A stretch of 64,000 bases of DNA from assembly GCA_030248215.1 (NCBI GenBank), contig JASANG010003984.1:248001-312000 (forward strand), read 5' to 3'. The first letter of the stretch is position 1. The number at the start of each line of letters is the position of its first letter. The notes beneath the pieces are model-generated. The model was not told the origin of the DNA. It was given only the letters and a program-made list of their open reading frames with translations, and ran no database searches. Of this stretch, positions 1 to 12,100 are shown one piece after another. Made by a program: the position numbers and the translations under genes. This stretch comes from Enoplolaimus lenunculus. Its lineage: Eukaryota; Nematoda; Enoplea; Enoplida; Thoracostomopsidae.

Positions 1-270
1 CGCAGTTCGGTGCAGTCCGTCACCGCGCGTCAGTCGTACGGCGCCGTCCGTCACCGCGCGTCAGTCGTACGGCGCCGTCCGTCACCGCGCGTCAGTCGTA
101 CGGCGCCGTCCGTCACCGCGCGTCAGTCGTACGGCGCCGTCCGTCACCGCGCGTCAGTCGTACGGCGCCGTCCGTCACCGCGCGTCAGTCGTACGGCGCC
201 GTCCGTCACCGTGCGTCACCCCTACGGGTTACGGTCAGCGCCGCACGTCAAAAAAAGTATAGCGCAACCC
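1..270. repeat. GCGCTATACTT-family MITE, right part, with 31-bp tandem array
   Basis: The terminus AGTATAGCGCAACCC at 256-270 is the inverse of the family start GGGTTGCGCTATACTT. Inside, the motif CAGTCGTACGGCGCC recurs at 31, 62, 93, 124, 155 and 186, a 31-bp period with six copies. The left end of the element lies outside the window. No transposase is present. Other copies are at 5637-7316, 27044-27372, 41192-41322 and 60676-60821. Confidence 0.8.
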
Positions 271-346
271 TGGCCCCATCTCTGTCAGTATATGTGGACG
301 ATAAGTAGAGGTACAGCACAAATTGCCATACATATGCGCATATACC

Positions 347-802
347 CAAGGTGCGACCGGATATGAATTTACCGGATACCGGAACCGGATATTGAATTTT
401 ATACCGGAACAGGACCGGATACTGGATATTGTATGTATATGTTAAAATAATTTAATTTTCCGTTGTATTTTTAGCGTGCTCAAGGTTTTCGTCTGTTATA
501 AAATTCAACATTACTGCTGATACACGGAACTATTTTAATGCAAAAGTGGGTTTAACTCTCGCTCGCGTAGACAAGTTAAAAGTAGCTGAAGATTATCAAG
601 ACTTGAACATCTTCACATGCCCAGAAATGTTATCGCAGCAAGAAGTTAAAGGCGCTCACTTGTAAAAAGCTGTTTTATGATATTCGGCACCACAACCATA
701 AATATCCGGTATCTGGTAGGTTTATACCGGATACCAGAACCGGATACGGATATCAGTTTTTGCCGGATATTAAACCGGAGCCGAATATCCGGTCGCACCC
801 TG
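347..802. mobile_element. hAT-like MITE, ACCGGAT type, with perfect 8-bp duplication
   Basis: It starts CAAGGTGCGACCGG and ends CCGGTCGCACCCTG, inverted termini of 14 bp with one mismatch. The flanks are CATATACC at 339-346 and again at 803-810, an exact 8-bp target duplication as made by hAT transposases. The element is 456 bp and non-coding, and its interior reiterates CCGGATACCGGAACCGGATA near both ends. Confidence 0.85.
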
Positions 803-832
803 CATATACCGGAATATGAAGTTGTCGCAATC

Positions 833-904
833 GACCACATGGTGTACTGGTAGCATGTTTGACTCCAATCTAAAACGGCCCAGATTCGATTCCCGGCATG
901 GTCG
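833..904 (+). pseudogene. tRNA-Trp(CCA)-like relic, 72 nt
   Basis: The segment folds in tRNA register: acceptor GACCACA with CATGGTC (5 of 7 pairs), D arm GTGT/GCAT with loop ACTGGTA, anticodon loop CTCCAAT giving CCA (Trp), variable ACGGC, T loop TTCGATT, discriminator G, exactly 72 nt. TGGTAGC and TTTGACTCCA closely resemble eukaryotic tRNA-Trp. The anticodon and T stems have mismatches (T stem 3 of 5), so this is a decayed tRNA copy or the head of a tRNA-derived SINE, not a confident working gene. Confidence 0.5.
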
Positions 905-1362
905 TTAACTTTAGGCAAAACTTCGATCATGGGTCGTACAGTGCGTATTTGAATACTCTGCTACCTCAAATATGGTATATCAGTCTAAAATTAGCACTAG
1001 CACAATTAAGGTTCCTTGTCTTGGACCGCCAGACAATCACGAACCGACGAACGAACCGAAGCTTAAAGATATCAAATTCGCTAACGGTTGTTATTCAAGA
1101 AGGTGCACAACTAAAAATAACTTTAACTGCGACACTTAGCAAATATTCAAATAACACACGATTAATCATTTTACTGAAGGTGTCAAAATTGTCGAACTCG
1201 CGTTGTGTTTAAGCTGTTTTATCACTTAATCAGCTGAACAAACACCGTTAAGCGAGCTTCAAATGAGCCATTTGTATCCCGAAATGGCTAACACGACAGC
1301 ATTGATAGGAACCTTACCGGCATCCCACTACATCTGGCTTACATCTAAAATATGATATGCCT

Positions 1363-1530
1363 CAGACCCGTTGCAAGCTCACCTTCCTAGGTGTGGGGGC
1401 AAAAATTTTCAGCAGCGGCATTTAAAGGTTTTCAATGATGCAAGCAGGGTTTAAAATCTTCTAGGGGGGCCAAAATGTTTCCAGGGGGGGCCTAAGTCCC
1501 CCTGCCCTCCCCTACTTCGCTACGGGCCCG
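1363..1530. mobile_element. hAT-like MITE, CAGGCCCGTAGCC type, perfect 8-bp duplication
   Basis: It begins CAGACCCGTTGCAAGCTCACC and ends GCTACGGGCCCG. ATATGCCT flanks both sides (1355-1362 and 1531-1538). The interior carries the family hallmarks: TTTTCAATGA, GCAAGCAGGGTT and GGGGGGCC runs. The 168-bp element is non-coding. This is one of the most numerous families in the window. Confidence 0.85.
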
Positions 1531-1628
1531 ATATGCCTTCACAAGCGGCGCGGAACTAGTTTAAATAGTTGGCGCTAAATATAACTCAAAATATTTTGAA
1601 GAAATTAAAACTCAAGTGGTGATCAAAG

Positions 1629-1768
1629 CGGGCCCATAGCTATACAGGAAACATTTTGCCCTTCCTAGAAAATTTTCAACCTTGCTTATAAATCATCGAA
1701 AACCCTTGTATGCTCCTCTTGAAAAATTTGTTAGCTTCCCCTAGCAAAGTGAGCTAGCTACCAGCCTG
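1629..1768. mobile_element. hAT-like MITE, CAGGCCCGTAGCC type, inverted copy
   Basis: It runs from CGGGCCCATAGC to GCTACCAGCCTG, with flanks GATCAAAG (1621-1628) and GATCACAG (1769-1776), 7 of 8 identical. The interior is the inverse of the 1363-1530 copy (AACCTTGCTTATAAATCATC). It is 140 bp and non-coding. Confidence 0.8.
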
Positions 1769-2961
1769 GATCACAGCTAACGTTTCGTAAACCATAAGCA
1801 TAACTCAGACGGGGCCCATATGCTGTCAAATGGTATTACTGTGGACGCTTTGCATCACTTGGTCCACCATCTACAAGACGTAAAACTTCACATTAAGTTC
1901 TATTATCTTTCTTCATAAGCTCATCTGCCTATTTTACCTATACCGACACTAATACCATAGCTAGGACGTTTTCAATTAATAATTGATATCTGGAAGAGAC
2001 ATAGGTTGTCGACGTAGTTTTCTGGTTCAGTATAGTTGAACAACCAGTCACAGCTATTCCCCAGCAGTCAGGCATTTACGATGGCAATTTCTACGAATTT
2101 TACAGGCAAATTGGTGCGACCCAAACCGCGAGGATAAAAGGATAAAGCCAAGACGAACGAAATAACTTGGTAAGTTTAAAGCTTGACGAGTCTCACGCCG
2201 CCGCTGATAAGTTGTCTGGTAAACGATGGTAAAGTATAAGCATTTACCGGAAGGTTATGGGATAGTGTAAGTTGTATTAAACGTACACTCAAAATAACAT
2301 TTCTGATATTTAAGAAAAAATTTTCATACATTTGAGAAATATGATTTGCAAGGTGCACTAGATAAGTATTTCTGTTATAACAGAAATGTTTTCAAAAAAC
2401 GTTTTGAAATAAAGTCTGAAAATAAACGTTTTCCAGTTATTTTAAAAAAAAATAACTGTCTTAAATATCAGCAAAACTTTTCAGATTTGCCGCCGAAAAC
2501 ACTTTTCTGAATAAATTCAGAAACACTTTTTTGTGTGTATGTCGAAAATTATACAGCATTCACAGGTGTACACATGTAATAACACAGGTTCGGGCCAGCG
2601 ATCGAAGCTGCTTACGGCCTTGTGGGGTCTCGAATGTATAATCGAGTACACAGAAAATACGGATGAATAAATATTTTCCGCTTAAATAAAAAAAACAAGC
2701 CAGATAATAAACAACTTTTACGTTGACACTATTTCTAGTCTTCCAATTTGTCATGGCCGACCATAAAAATACAGCTACTGCCCATTGTGGTTCCAGGTTA
2801 ATCTATTATCGGACATGCTTTTATTTGGTATTATGTATTTTTAAAGACATCGCATAATTACTTAGCTAGTGAAAAAACGTATAACGATAATAATATCGAA
2901 TTACACACTAAATAGTGCTTACGGCTAAGGTATGCTAATGAAATGTTAGCTTATAACAAAG

Positions 2962-3045
2962 GCGGCCAATGTTACTTTTAGGGGCGTAACAGTAGATTAA
3001 GCGTATTCCAATTCCTAAGCCGAAGTCGAAGCCTAAGCAAATAAT
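2962..3045. repeat. GGCCAATGTTACTTT-family element, left end
   Basis: It starts GGCCAATGTTACTTTTAGG, continues with GCGTAACAGTAGATTAAGCGTATT and then CCTAAG-like units. The inverse of this end occurs at about 12045-12106 and related ends flank 52610-52925. Its right end here is not resolved. Confidence 0.5.
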
Positions 3046-3896
3046 TGTAATATCCACACTGGTAAAAGGTTCGTCTTTAGATGAAACGATTTTAATATTC
3101 TATGATTTAGCAAAATTCCAATCCTTTATCAAACGGAAATTCTCATCGCTAAACCATTTGAAATTTAGTCAAAAAATATTTATGCTGTATTTAAAAACTG
3201 TAAAATTGCAAAACGCGAAAAACAAAGGATCATACAAGGGTATTTTGATGACTTACAAGCAAGGCGGTAAATTTTCTATGAAACGCCAACACTTTTTCGG
3301 GGGAGAGAGGTTGGGCACCCCCCCTCGGCCTCTTCTGGCTACGGTTCTCGACTGTAGTATTGAAGTATCAACGATTTGCCAATAATATGGTCAAATATAT
3401 TATTTTAATCAACTTTTCAAAGCAGGCTTAGATCAAACCAGAATTCTTAGGACACTGCGTAACCAGGAAAAACCTTAAAAAGTCAAAACTTTCCGAAAAA
3501 CATTAATAAAACCGGAAATGTGACTTTTCGGATAAACAACCAGTACACGTTCTCGAAACCAGGTTTAGGCAAATCGTTCTAAAATAAGTTGAAACAGTTT
3601 AGAACCGGAAATGAACCTAACACCGGAGCGAAAACCAAATTGCGGTGCTGGTATGAAAAGTTTTCAAGCGTTTGAATATGCCGAGATATACGCATGAATA
3701 GGCGAGTTAACCTTTTCTTGCATGAATATTTTCTATTTCATCTGAGACTAAATGTCAAGCTATGATTAAATTCGAGACTATGAAAACAAAGGCCTTTATG
3801 ACAACCGGTAGAATATAAACAGTTGGCGATTTCGAATATTGGTGGTAAAGTTAATAATTGTTAAATATTGACCGTTGTTTTCTGTTTCTTTCGGTA

Positions 3897-4203
3897 TCAC
3901 GACAATTCGTCGCCCGACAATTCGTCGCCCGACAACTCGTCGCCCGACAACTCGTCGCCCGACAACTCGTCGCCCGACAACTCGTCGCCCGACAACTCGT
4001 CGCCAGACAACTCGTCGCCCGACAACTCGTCGCCCGATAAGTTGTAATCCGAAATTTCATCCACTTGACAATTAGTCAACCATCATTATGGTGTTAGGCT
4101 TAAGTTTAGGATTACGATTACGCACAGGATTTGAAATTATATATTAATCGGCTTTAGAACACTGTTGGTCAACAAGTTGTCGGGCGACGAACTGTCTTAG
4201 ATT
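3897..4203. repeat. CGTCGCCCGACAA-family MITE with 15-bp array
   Basis: The left end TCACGACAATTCGTCGCCCG is followed by nine 15-bp copies of GACAACTCGTCGCCC (3901-4035), a central TTAGGCTTAAGTTTAGG segment, and the right end GTCGGGCGACGAACTGTCTTAG, inverse to the left end. Other copies in the window have a single unit where this one has nine. Reading frames across the array are repeat artefacts. Confidence 0.8.
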
Positions 4204-4312
4204 CACTTCGCACAGTAGTTACTGATAGTAATCTCTGTGGGGAAAGTGTTAAAAAACCCCAAGTCTTACAACATTATTCATAAAGCGTTCAACTTGCAAA
4301 ATAACAAACATA

Positions 4313-4484
4313 TCGCGCCCGTAGCCAAAGGGGTCGGCCAAAAGGGCTCAGCTTCATCTGAAACAATTTTGCCCTCCCCCCGGTAACAAATTTCAACCTT
4401 GCTTGTAAGGTATCGAAAACCCTTGTATGCTCATCCTGAAAAATACTTAACGTCCCTAGCAAGGTGAGCTGGCTACGGGCTCCA
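4313..4484. mobile_element. CAGGCCCGTAGCC-type MITE, inverted copy
   Basis: The segment runs from GCGCCCGTAGCCAAAGGGG to GAGCTGGCTACGGGCTCC and contains AACCTTGCTTGTAAGG and CTTGTATGCTCATCCTG as in other copies. Ends are approximate and no clear target duplication was found. Confidence 0.65.
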
Positions 4485-4957
4485 AAATAGATCCAAATCA
4501 ATTGCATCCTGCATGGGATGAGCAACTTGAACCTGACTGAAATTGCCCTTTGCCAAACAAATACACCAAAAACGAGCACCGAACAACAAAGGTTTTGTGA
4601 TACCGGGGTAGGAAAATAAAAATCATTTAAGTAAACAAACCTAAAAGCCAAGATGTGGATACACAATTTTCTGGTTTACATATCCTTTTTGATCCTCTGT
4701 TTAGAAACCGTAACCAGCTTAATATGCTAGGAGCGTTCAAACCCTGTAACTGATTTGCACTCGAGTTTGAAATTTTCAGTTGAAGGAAGGCAAAATTTGA
4801 CTTCGGAGTTGGGGCTAAGCTGTTGAGTCCCGTGTTCGATTTTGAGTATCGAGTTCAGTGTGAATATCGCAAGAATTACTCATTGCACGGGAAAGTATAA
4901 AAAATCGAACAGACATTTAATTTTTAAGGTTTTTAGCCAAAAAAAGTTTTCACTCAC

Positions 4958-5100
4958 CTTTTCGTCTTGGACCCCAAGCGGGATTGGCTTCGAAACACAT
5001 AATCGTACGCGACCTTTTGCTACCGTTTTCAGAGCGTTCACTGCAGTATCAAGTGGAACATTACGGACGTCGATGTTGTTAATTAAAAGAAGCCGGTCTC
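4958..5100 (-). CDS. MPDZ: Exon O: end of PDZ5, last exon in window
   Basis: A 143-nt exon, phase 1 in and phase 0 out, residues 799-846. Acceptor is CATTTCAG/GAGAC and donor is AAAAG/GTGAGT. It encodes [17 protein letters not shown], the alpha-B helix [13 protein letters not shown], and [13 protein letters not shown], equivalent to MPDZ GDRLMFVNDVNLEN and VRIGVAKPLPLS. It ends VQDEK in the PDZ5-PDZ6 linker. No further exon was recognised between 4957 and 1, so the rest of the gene lies to the left of the window. Confidence 0.92.
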
Positions 5101-8100
5101 CTGAAATGAGAAAATCAAACCAAAAAAGATAATTTTGAAATTTTTTCAAATTCCCAAAATAACTATTTTAAAACTTTGGTAATTCAAATGTTAATAAAAA
5201 CTGTTATTTATTCACGATTAAAAGTTTTCAGATACCACAATTACCATTGTGTATTACGGTTGAATTACCGAATTACCAAAATGTAGGCACAAATTATGTC
5301 AGATTTATAAAATCTGACATAAATTATCAGTCAAATGAACAAGTAGGCTCGAAGCGAAAATTTCAAATTGATCTGAATATAGAATATAGAACGAATCAGA
5401 TTTTGATTTGGTTGCAAAAATTAGGGTATCGGGTTTTGAAGATAAATATTTGTTCTGGACGTTGAAATGCGGAAAAAATAATCCGTTGATCCATTGATTA
5501 AGGGGGGGGGGTTAATGCTTTCAAAAAGATGCCTCACGAGCCCCACCCGCCAGCGCTGAACAGTCTGGGATCAAGTGGGCGTTAAGTCCACTACTCAATT
5601 GTGTGGACTTATTCTGCTGCTGATAAAGCTGTGCAGATTTAGGGTTGCGCTATACTTGTCGTACGGTACCGTTCGTCACCGCTCGGCGCCGTCCGTCATC
5701 GTGTGGTATAGTACGCACGCGAGTTACTCATGTACGATACTGTGTGGTCACGGCCGGTGACGGACGGCGACGTGCGGGTGACAAATGGCGACGTAAGGGT
5801 GACAAATGGCGACGTAAGGGTGACAAATGGCGACGTAAGGGTGACAAATGGCGACGTAAGGGTGACAAACGGCGGCGTAAGGGTGACAAATGGCGACGTA
5901 AGGGTGACAAACGGCGGCGTAAGGGTGACAAATGGCGACGTAAGGGTGACAAACGGCGGCGTAAGGGTGACAAATGGCGACGTAAGGGTGACAAACGGCG
6001 GCGTAAGGGTGACAAACGGCGGCGTAAGGGTGACAAATGGCGACGTAAGGGTGACAAATGGCGACGTAAGGGTGACAAACGGCGGCGTAAGGGTGACAAA
6101 TGGCGACGTAAGGGTGACAAACGGCGGCCTAAGGGTGACAAATGGCGACGTAAGGGTGACAAATGGCGACGTAAGGGTGACAAACGGCGGCGTAAGGGTG
6201 ACAAACGGCGGCGTAACGTAAGGGTGACAAACGTAAGGGTGACAATGGGCGTAAGGGTGACAAACGGCGGCGTAAGGGTGACAAATGGCGACGTAAGGGT
6301 GACAAACGGCGGCGTAAGGGTGACAAATGGCGACGTAAGGGTGACAAACGGCGGCGTAAGGGTGACAAATGGCGACGTAAGGGTGACAAACGGCGGCGTA
6401 AGGGTGACAAATGGCGACGTAAGGGTGACAAACGGCGGCGTAAGGGTGACAAGTGGCGGCGTAAGGGTGACAAACGGCGGCGTAAGAGTGACAAAAAACA
6501 AATGGCGGCGTAAGGGTGACAAACGGCGGCGTAAGGGTGACAAATGGCGACGTAAGGGTGACAAACGGCGGCCTAAGGGTGACAAATGGCGGCGTAAGGG
6601 TGACAAACGGCGGCGTAAGGGTGACAAATGGCGACGTAAGGGTGACAAACGGCGGCGTAAGGGTGACAAATGGCGACGTAAGGGTGACAAACGGCGGCGT
6701 AAGGGTGACAAACACGTAAGGGTCACAAACGGCGCCGTAAGGGTGACAAATGGCGACGTAAGGGTGACAAACGGCGGCGTAAGGGTGACAAACGGCGGCG
6801 TAAGGGTGACAAACGGCGGCGTAAGGGTGACAAACGGCGGCGTAAGGGTGACAAACGGCGGCGTAAGGGTGACAAACGGCGGCGTAAGGGTGACAAACGG
6901 CGGCGTAAGGGTGACAAACGGCGGCGTAAGGGTGACAAATGGCGACGTAAGGGTGACAAACGGCGGCCGAAGGGTGTCAAATGTCGACGTAAGGGTGACA
7001 AACGGCGCGAAGGGACGTAAGGGTGACAAATGGCGCGTAAGGGTGACTAACGGCGGCGTAAGTGTGACAAATGGCGACGTAAGGGTGACAAACGGCGGCG
7101 TAAGAGTGACAAATGGCGACGTAAGGGTGACAAACGGCGGCGTAAGGGTGACAAACGGCGGCGTAAGAGTGACAAATGGCGACGTAAGGGTGACAAACGG
7201 CGGCGTAAGAGTGACAAATGGCGACGTAAGGGTGACAAACGGCGGCGTAAGGGTGACAAACGGCGGCGTAAGAGTGACAAATGGCGACGTAAGGGTGACG
7301 GACGGCGACGGACGGCATTGATACATACTAAACCAGTCCGGTTTGTCGACTTAAGTTTCACTCGATTCGAGTGTTTATTTCAGTTTTGCTGAAACATTAA
7401 CATTTATCCACGCTGTGTAACTTTAGTCACGGTTTTAATCGGTGTTTTGGCCAATGATAAAACAGGGCCGGAACAGTAATACAATCATATTTCTAAGCCT
7501 AAGCCTAAGCCTAAGCCTTAGCGTAAGGATAAGCGTATTCCTAAGCCTAAGCCTAGGCCTAGGCCTAAGCCTAAGCCTAAGCCTAAGCCTCAGCGTAAGT
7601 ATAAGCGTATTCCTAAGCCTAAGCCTAAGCCTAAGCCTAAGCAAAAAATTAGTCTAAAGCTTAAACTGACTCTATTACAGCCCCTCCGGAAAACGATCCG
7701 GTCCTGTTCTATACATGGGCCGGTGTTTTTATACGGCGAAAATTTAAACGCTTCAATTTTTTTAATCCGCCAATCAAAATTTACCTGGAATCAATCGTCC
7801 ATCAAGTGCGGCAGCGCCACCGGGAACAAGTGACCGGACCACCGTGACTGTTTCCGACGGCCTCAACGGATCCTGAAAAATAAAATTAAAAATTAAATTT
7901 GACAAAAAACTAAAAAAAGTTAAGTATCTATTTCTGTAGATCATCAGAGTTTCCGGAACTTACTGAATTATCAAGTAAAATCTTGTATCAAATTTCGAAA
8001 AATTTTCGATCCTAACCAACCTAGAAAATTTTTAATACTGCAGCGATAAATTTCTCGTCTCTAAAACATTTTTTCTCTACATATATACCTATAAAAAGAT

Positions 8101-9038
8101 CTAGTGATACCCAGAGGGCGGAAGCGGATGCACATCCTTACACATAACTACCGGTATCAACGTACAGTAGATTTATAATTGATAATGGCTGTGTTTCCGA
8201 AACCCTTCTTAAGTACGACTTAGTACTTAAGTACGTCCTAAGTAATTACTTAACGATTTTATCGTTTTTAAAAGCGTGGCTAAGTTAAGTAAATACTTAA
8301 GTCGCTGACTAAATTTGATAGATTGCAAATTTACAATTCAGGCATACTAACTTTAGTCTAATTGAAATTGTAGGATCATGATTCGTCCTTAATATAAAGC
8401 AAAACTATTACTTTCTTGTTATCACAATGGCTGACGTTTGGCATTTATTTGATTTTGCTCGAAATTTAAGCATTTACTTAAATAGTCAACTTAAGTTATT
8501 ACTACTTAAGTATAACTTAAGTAAATACTTAAGTACGACTTCAAAAACCCAGCCGTTATGAACTAATATTAGTTGTCTTTACGCCTTCAGATCCTCTCTA
8601 GCTATATTAAAATGTCAAATTACTGAAACATTTCAAAAAACTTGACTTCTCCCACTAAGGTAGGCTTACGTCACGGTGCGACCGGACATTAATATACCGG
8701 ATACCGGAACTGGATACGGATATCGGTTTTATGCCGGACATTAACCCGTATCCTGATATCCGGTCGCACCTTGCACGATTTTGCATTGCGTCGGTTCATC
8801 CGTACCTGATAATCAACAACACTAAACCCAAGACCTCGGTCGCCTTTGACCAACTCGATCGTAACGGTTTCATCGGACCAAACGGCCAGTCCAGTAAGCG
8901 GTTCCAAGGATCTAGACCGTAGCCTGCGTGCTACTTCTGTCAGAAGACCTAAAATATCCATAGATTTAAAAGAGTATCAGCTTCCTAAAACTGAAATCAC
9001 TGCATTAGCAAAACAAGCTTCAAAGATTTTGCAGGGTG

Positions 9039-9069
<31 letters not shown>

Positions 9070-9110
9070 CTAAATAAATAAATAAATAAATAAATATATA
9101 AATAAACAAA

Positions 9111-9153
<43 letters not shown>

Positions 9154-12100
9154 ATTGAATCTAAGCTTGCCTATCCCAAATCGTACACAGTACTTTTGTC
9201 CAATTTAAAATGAAACAACTTTTTAATTTCAGTGCCAAGGTGAAACTATTTGCAGGCGCCGCTGAATCCATATTTGGCGGTGGTCCTGTACTGGTAGCAA
9301 GGTTATTAAAGCTAAATAGCATACCTGTAGTTTCGTCTTCGCTGCTTCTAGAATGACCATTAGGCGGTTTCAGTGGCTTATGCCTTGAAACAGCTGATAA
9401 AGTGATATCTGATTTTGACTAAAATATAATAACACAATAATTGCTGGTATATTTCTCGCTATGGGCATATTTACATAAATTCATAACTCAGATTTGGGTT
9501 AATTAGAAAATCTGTTTAAAACATATAAGCAATATTTACTGAATTTCAAATTGTTTTTCCTCAAATCATAATATTATGTACCATAAGGGCACGCCCGTAG
9601 CCAGCCCACCTTGCAGAGGATTTAAAAAAATTTTCAGGAGGGGCATACAAGGGTTTTCGATGACCTACAAGCAAGGTTGACAATTCTCTAGGGTGGAGTG
9701 GAATTCTTGCAAAAGAGCTGAGCCCCCTGGCCTCCTGTGGTTTTACAGGACTGCGTCAGGCGTGGGTGGAGTCATCTGGTCTACCGGAAAAATGCCCAGT
9801 GGGTCGTTGAGAATTTGGTTCACTCACCCAAATGAAACAAATTTGGTTATGTAATCCTTTTTCTAGATAGTCACTGGAGGGGCCAGTTTATACCAAATGC
9901 CAGGGTTGATTTTTAGTACCTGACCGCTCTTGTGTACCATTGGTTTACTGATTAAATTTCTAGTCCGTCACTTGTTCAGAATTTTAAACAAAACCAGAAA
10001 TTCAAAACAGATTTCTAAGGTTATTGTCTATTTTTAGTAGGCGGTGCCGAAATTTACAATCGGATTAATTTTTTAACCCAAAATCTAACTAAATCTCCCT
10101 GCACTGTAGGCTATGGACTCGTAAACTTGGCAATTTAGGCTCAGGCTTACGATTTAGGCTTAAATAAATATACTGAATTGAGCGCACATACCTTGACAAG
10201 TCTTTCAGGCATATAACCAGCGGTCCCAGTTGTAACAGTAGGGCATCTGAGCATTATCGATCCGGATGGCCCGTACTGATTCGCGACATCAAACGACGAT
10301 GGCATATAAAGCGCACCCGGCGGATATACAGATGATATCCGCTGTCTGCCGACAATTAACCGGATATAAAGCGGTTGTTCTCGGAGGATGTCCACGACTT
10401 CCATATGGCCAAGTCCGTAGAGCGCGATTTCGTTGACCTGAAACAATAATCATTTAATTTATATATGTCGTAGCTCAACCTGCTGTTCAGGCCAATTACC
10501 GGTTGCTAACTGTCGAAAAAAGAGTTTTAACGGCATGGAAACTCAACAAGGGGTGAAGAAATTGGCAAAACGTCAAACTTTGGTTTGCATCTGCCCGCAG
10601 AGGTATATTTGATGCCACCTTATTGATGACAACAAACATTTTTGAATATTACACACATATAAAATATGTTCAAGCAGTCCCGTCCAGCTCACCCAGCTAC
10701 GGGGGACGCTAAACGTGTTTCAGGAAGGGGGTACAAGAAGTTTCAATGACTTTTACAAGCACGGTTGAAAATTTTCAAGGATGAAGAATTGTTCCAGGCG
10801 GGCTCAGCCCCCCCCCCCCTGGCCCTTTTTGGCTACAGGCATGTATTGGCAAATATAGCAACCATTTTCGCTGGTATAAGGCCGACCAATGCAGCGTTGG
10901 AGCGATGTGCTACACATGGACCCGAAGAAGATGGATGGCATCCTGAATATGCCGTGGACAGAGTCAAATGGCGTCAAAAATCCAAAAGAGCCGACCCCAA
11001 CTAGGGACAAAGGCCGAAGAAGATAAAGAAGGAGACATATATACAATTGTATTGTACATTATGCAGCTAATACTTAAAATAAAGAAAAAATACCTGCAAA
11101 AGTTCGTCTCCAATTCGAAGAGAGCCGCACTTTGCCGCAGGGGTATCAGGAGTGATCGATCTAATATAATGATGTGGTCGAACCTCCTGACCGTCTTCTT
11201 CAACGTCAACCGTGCCCTCTAACGAGAGTCCCAAGCTTGTTGCATCGTTTCGGGTAAACGAAGCTATCTGAAATACCAAATGGCTCTTCTAGCAATTTTT
11301 CTCACACGGCTACTACTTTACATGTGCTTAATTTTCCAGGGATTCGAATCCTACTTTGAAATTAGATATCAGTATCAGCTACCTTTTTTGCATAGTGTAC
11401 GGTGTGCAACTCAGCGCTATCTGTGCACGAGAAATACCTAATGTACAATACACTACAGATCCACAATTTCACATCGACTCGACAATTCGTCGCCCATCAT
11501 TATACACAGGCTCAAGCTTACACTTAGGATTACACTTATGATTATGCTTACATTGATTCGCTTGATTTAGGACACTGTTGGGGGACAAGATGTCAGGCGA
11601 CCAATTACCGTAGCTTCGTCGGTCGCTACGGTTGCTAAACTGCACAAAATCACTTACCACAATATCAAAATCTGGCCCCATCACTTTGGCCCATTGCGAT
11701 TTGAGTGCGTTCAATGCGGCAACTTCAGGTTCGATTGGTTCAGGCGGAGACGAACACGGACGACGACGTTGGCCGGCTGGCGACGATTGGTCATGGTCTG
11801 AGTGATCATCTATAAATTCAAATAGAATGGTTAATAGATGGACTCATCGGGGAAAAAGCGGCTAAAATATTGCTTCTTAGCATAGAATTGGCAGCTCATG
11901 CTACTTTAAGGAGCGTCCAGGTTTCCGGTGGGTCGATGAAATAGTAGGTTTAGATTCTAGATTACATTTTTATTGCTAAGGGCTTACGCTTACGCTTAGG
12001 TTTAGGCTTAGGAATTCATTTTTGCAACGCTTAGGCTTAGGCTTAGGAATACGCTTAATCTACGGTTACGCCCATTAAAGTAACATTGGCCGAATTGGCT

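Larger units (their letters stand above)
1..4957 (-). other. Intron downstream of exon O, transposon-rich, no exon recognised
   Basis: This is probably an intron of the PDZ gene, since the donor at 4957 has no partner in the window. It holds a GCGCTATACTT-family MITE end with a 31-bp array (1-270), three hAT-like MITEs with 8-bp duplications (347-802, 1363-1530, 1629-1768), a tRNA-Trp-like relic (833-904), the end of a GGCCAATGTTACTTT element near 2962-3040, a CGTCGCCCGACAA MITE with a 15-bp array (3897-4203), and a CCCGTAGCC element at about 4313-4484. In 1777-2960, 3100-3890 and 4490-4950 I see only AT-rich sequence with no feature I can support. Confidence 0.6.
5101..7784 (-). other. Intron N-O with 21-bp satellite
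   Basis: A 2,684-bp intron. From 5104 to 5636 it is AT-rich without recognised features. From about 5637 to 7316 it contains a GCGCTATACTT-family element expanded into a 21-bp satellite. From 7449 to 7721 it carries a hAT-like MITE with telomere-like hexamers. Donor and acceptor fit exons N and O in phase 1. Confidence 0.8.

Noticed and set aside
3851-4079. Overlapping short frames (ATSCR, SGDEL, TRRP repeats) on both strands
   Set aside because: They come from a nine-copy 15-bp array in a MITE.
5247-5465. 72-codon plus-strand frame near exon O
   Set aside because: It is AT-rich with no domain and lies in the intron on the strand opposite to the gene.
5645-7326. Very long open frames on both strands (more than 500 codons), resembling repetitive basic or Val/Thr-rich proteins
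   Set aside because: They follow from a 21-bp tandem satellite whose unit has no stop in most frames. Parallel frames exist on both strands, the region lies in an intron of the PDZ gene, and it has no splice or start context.
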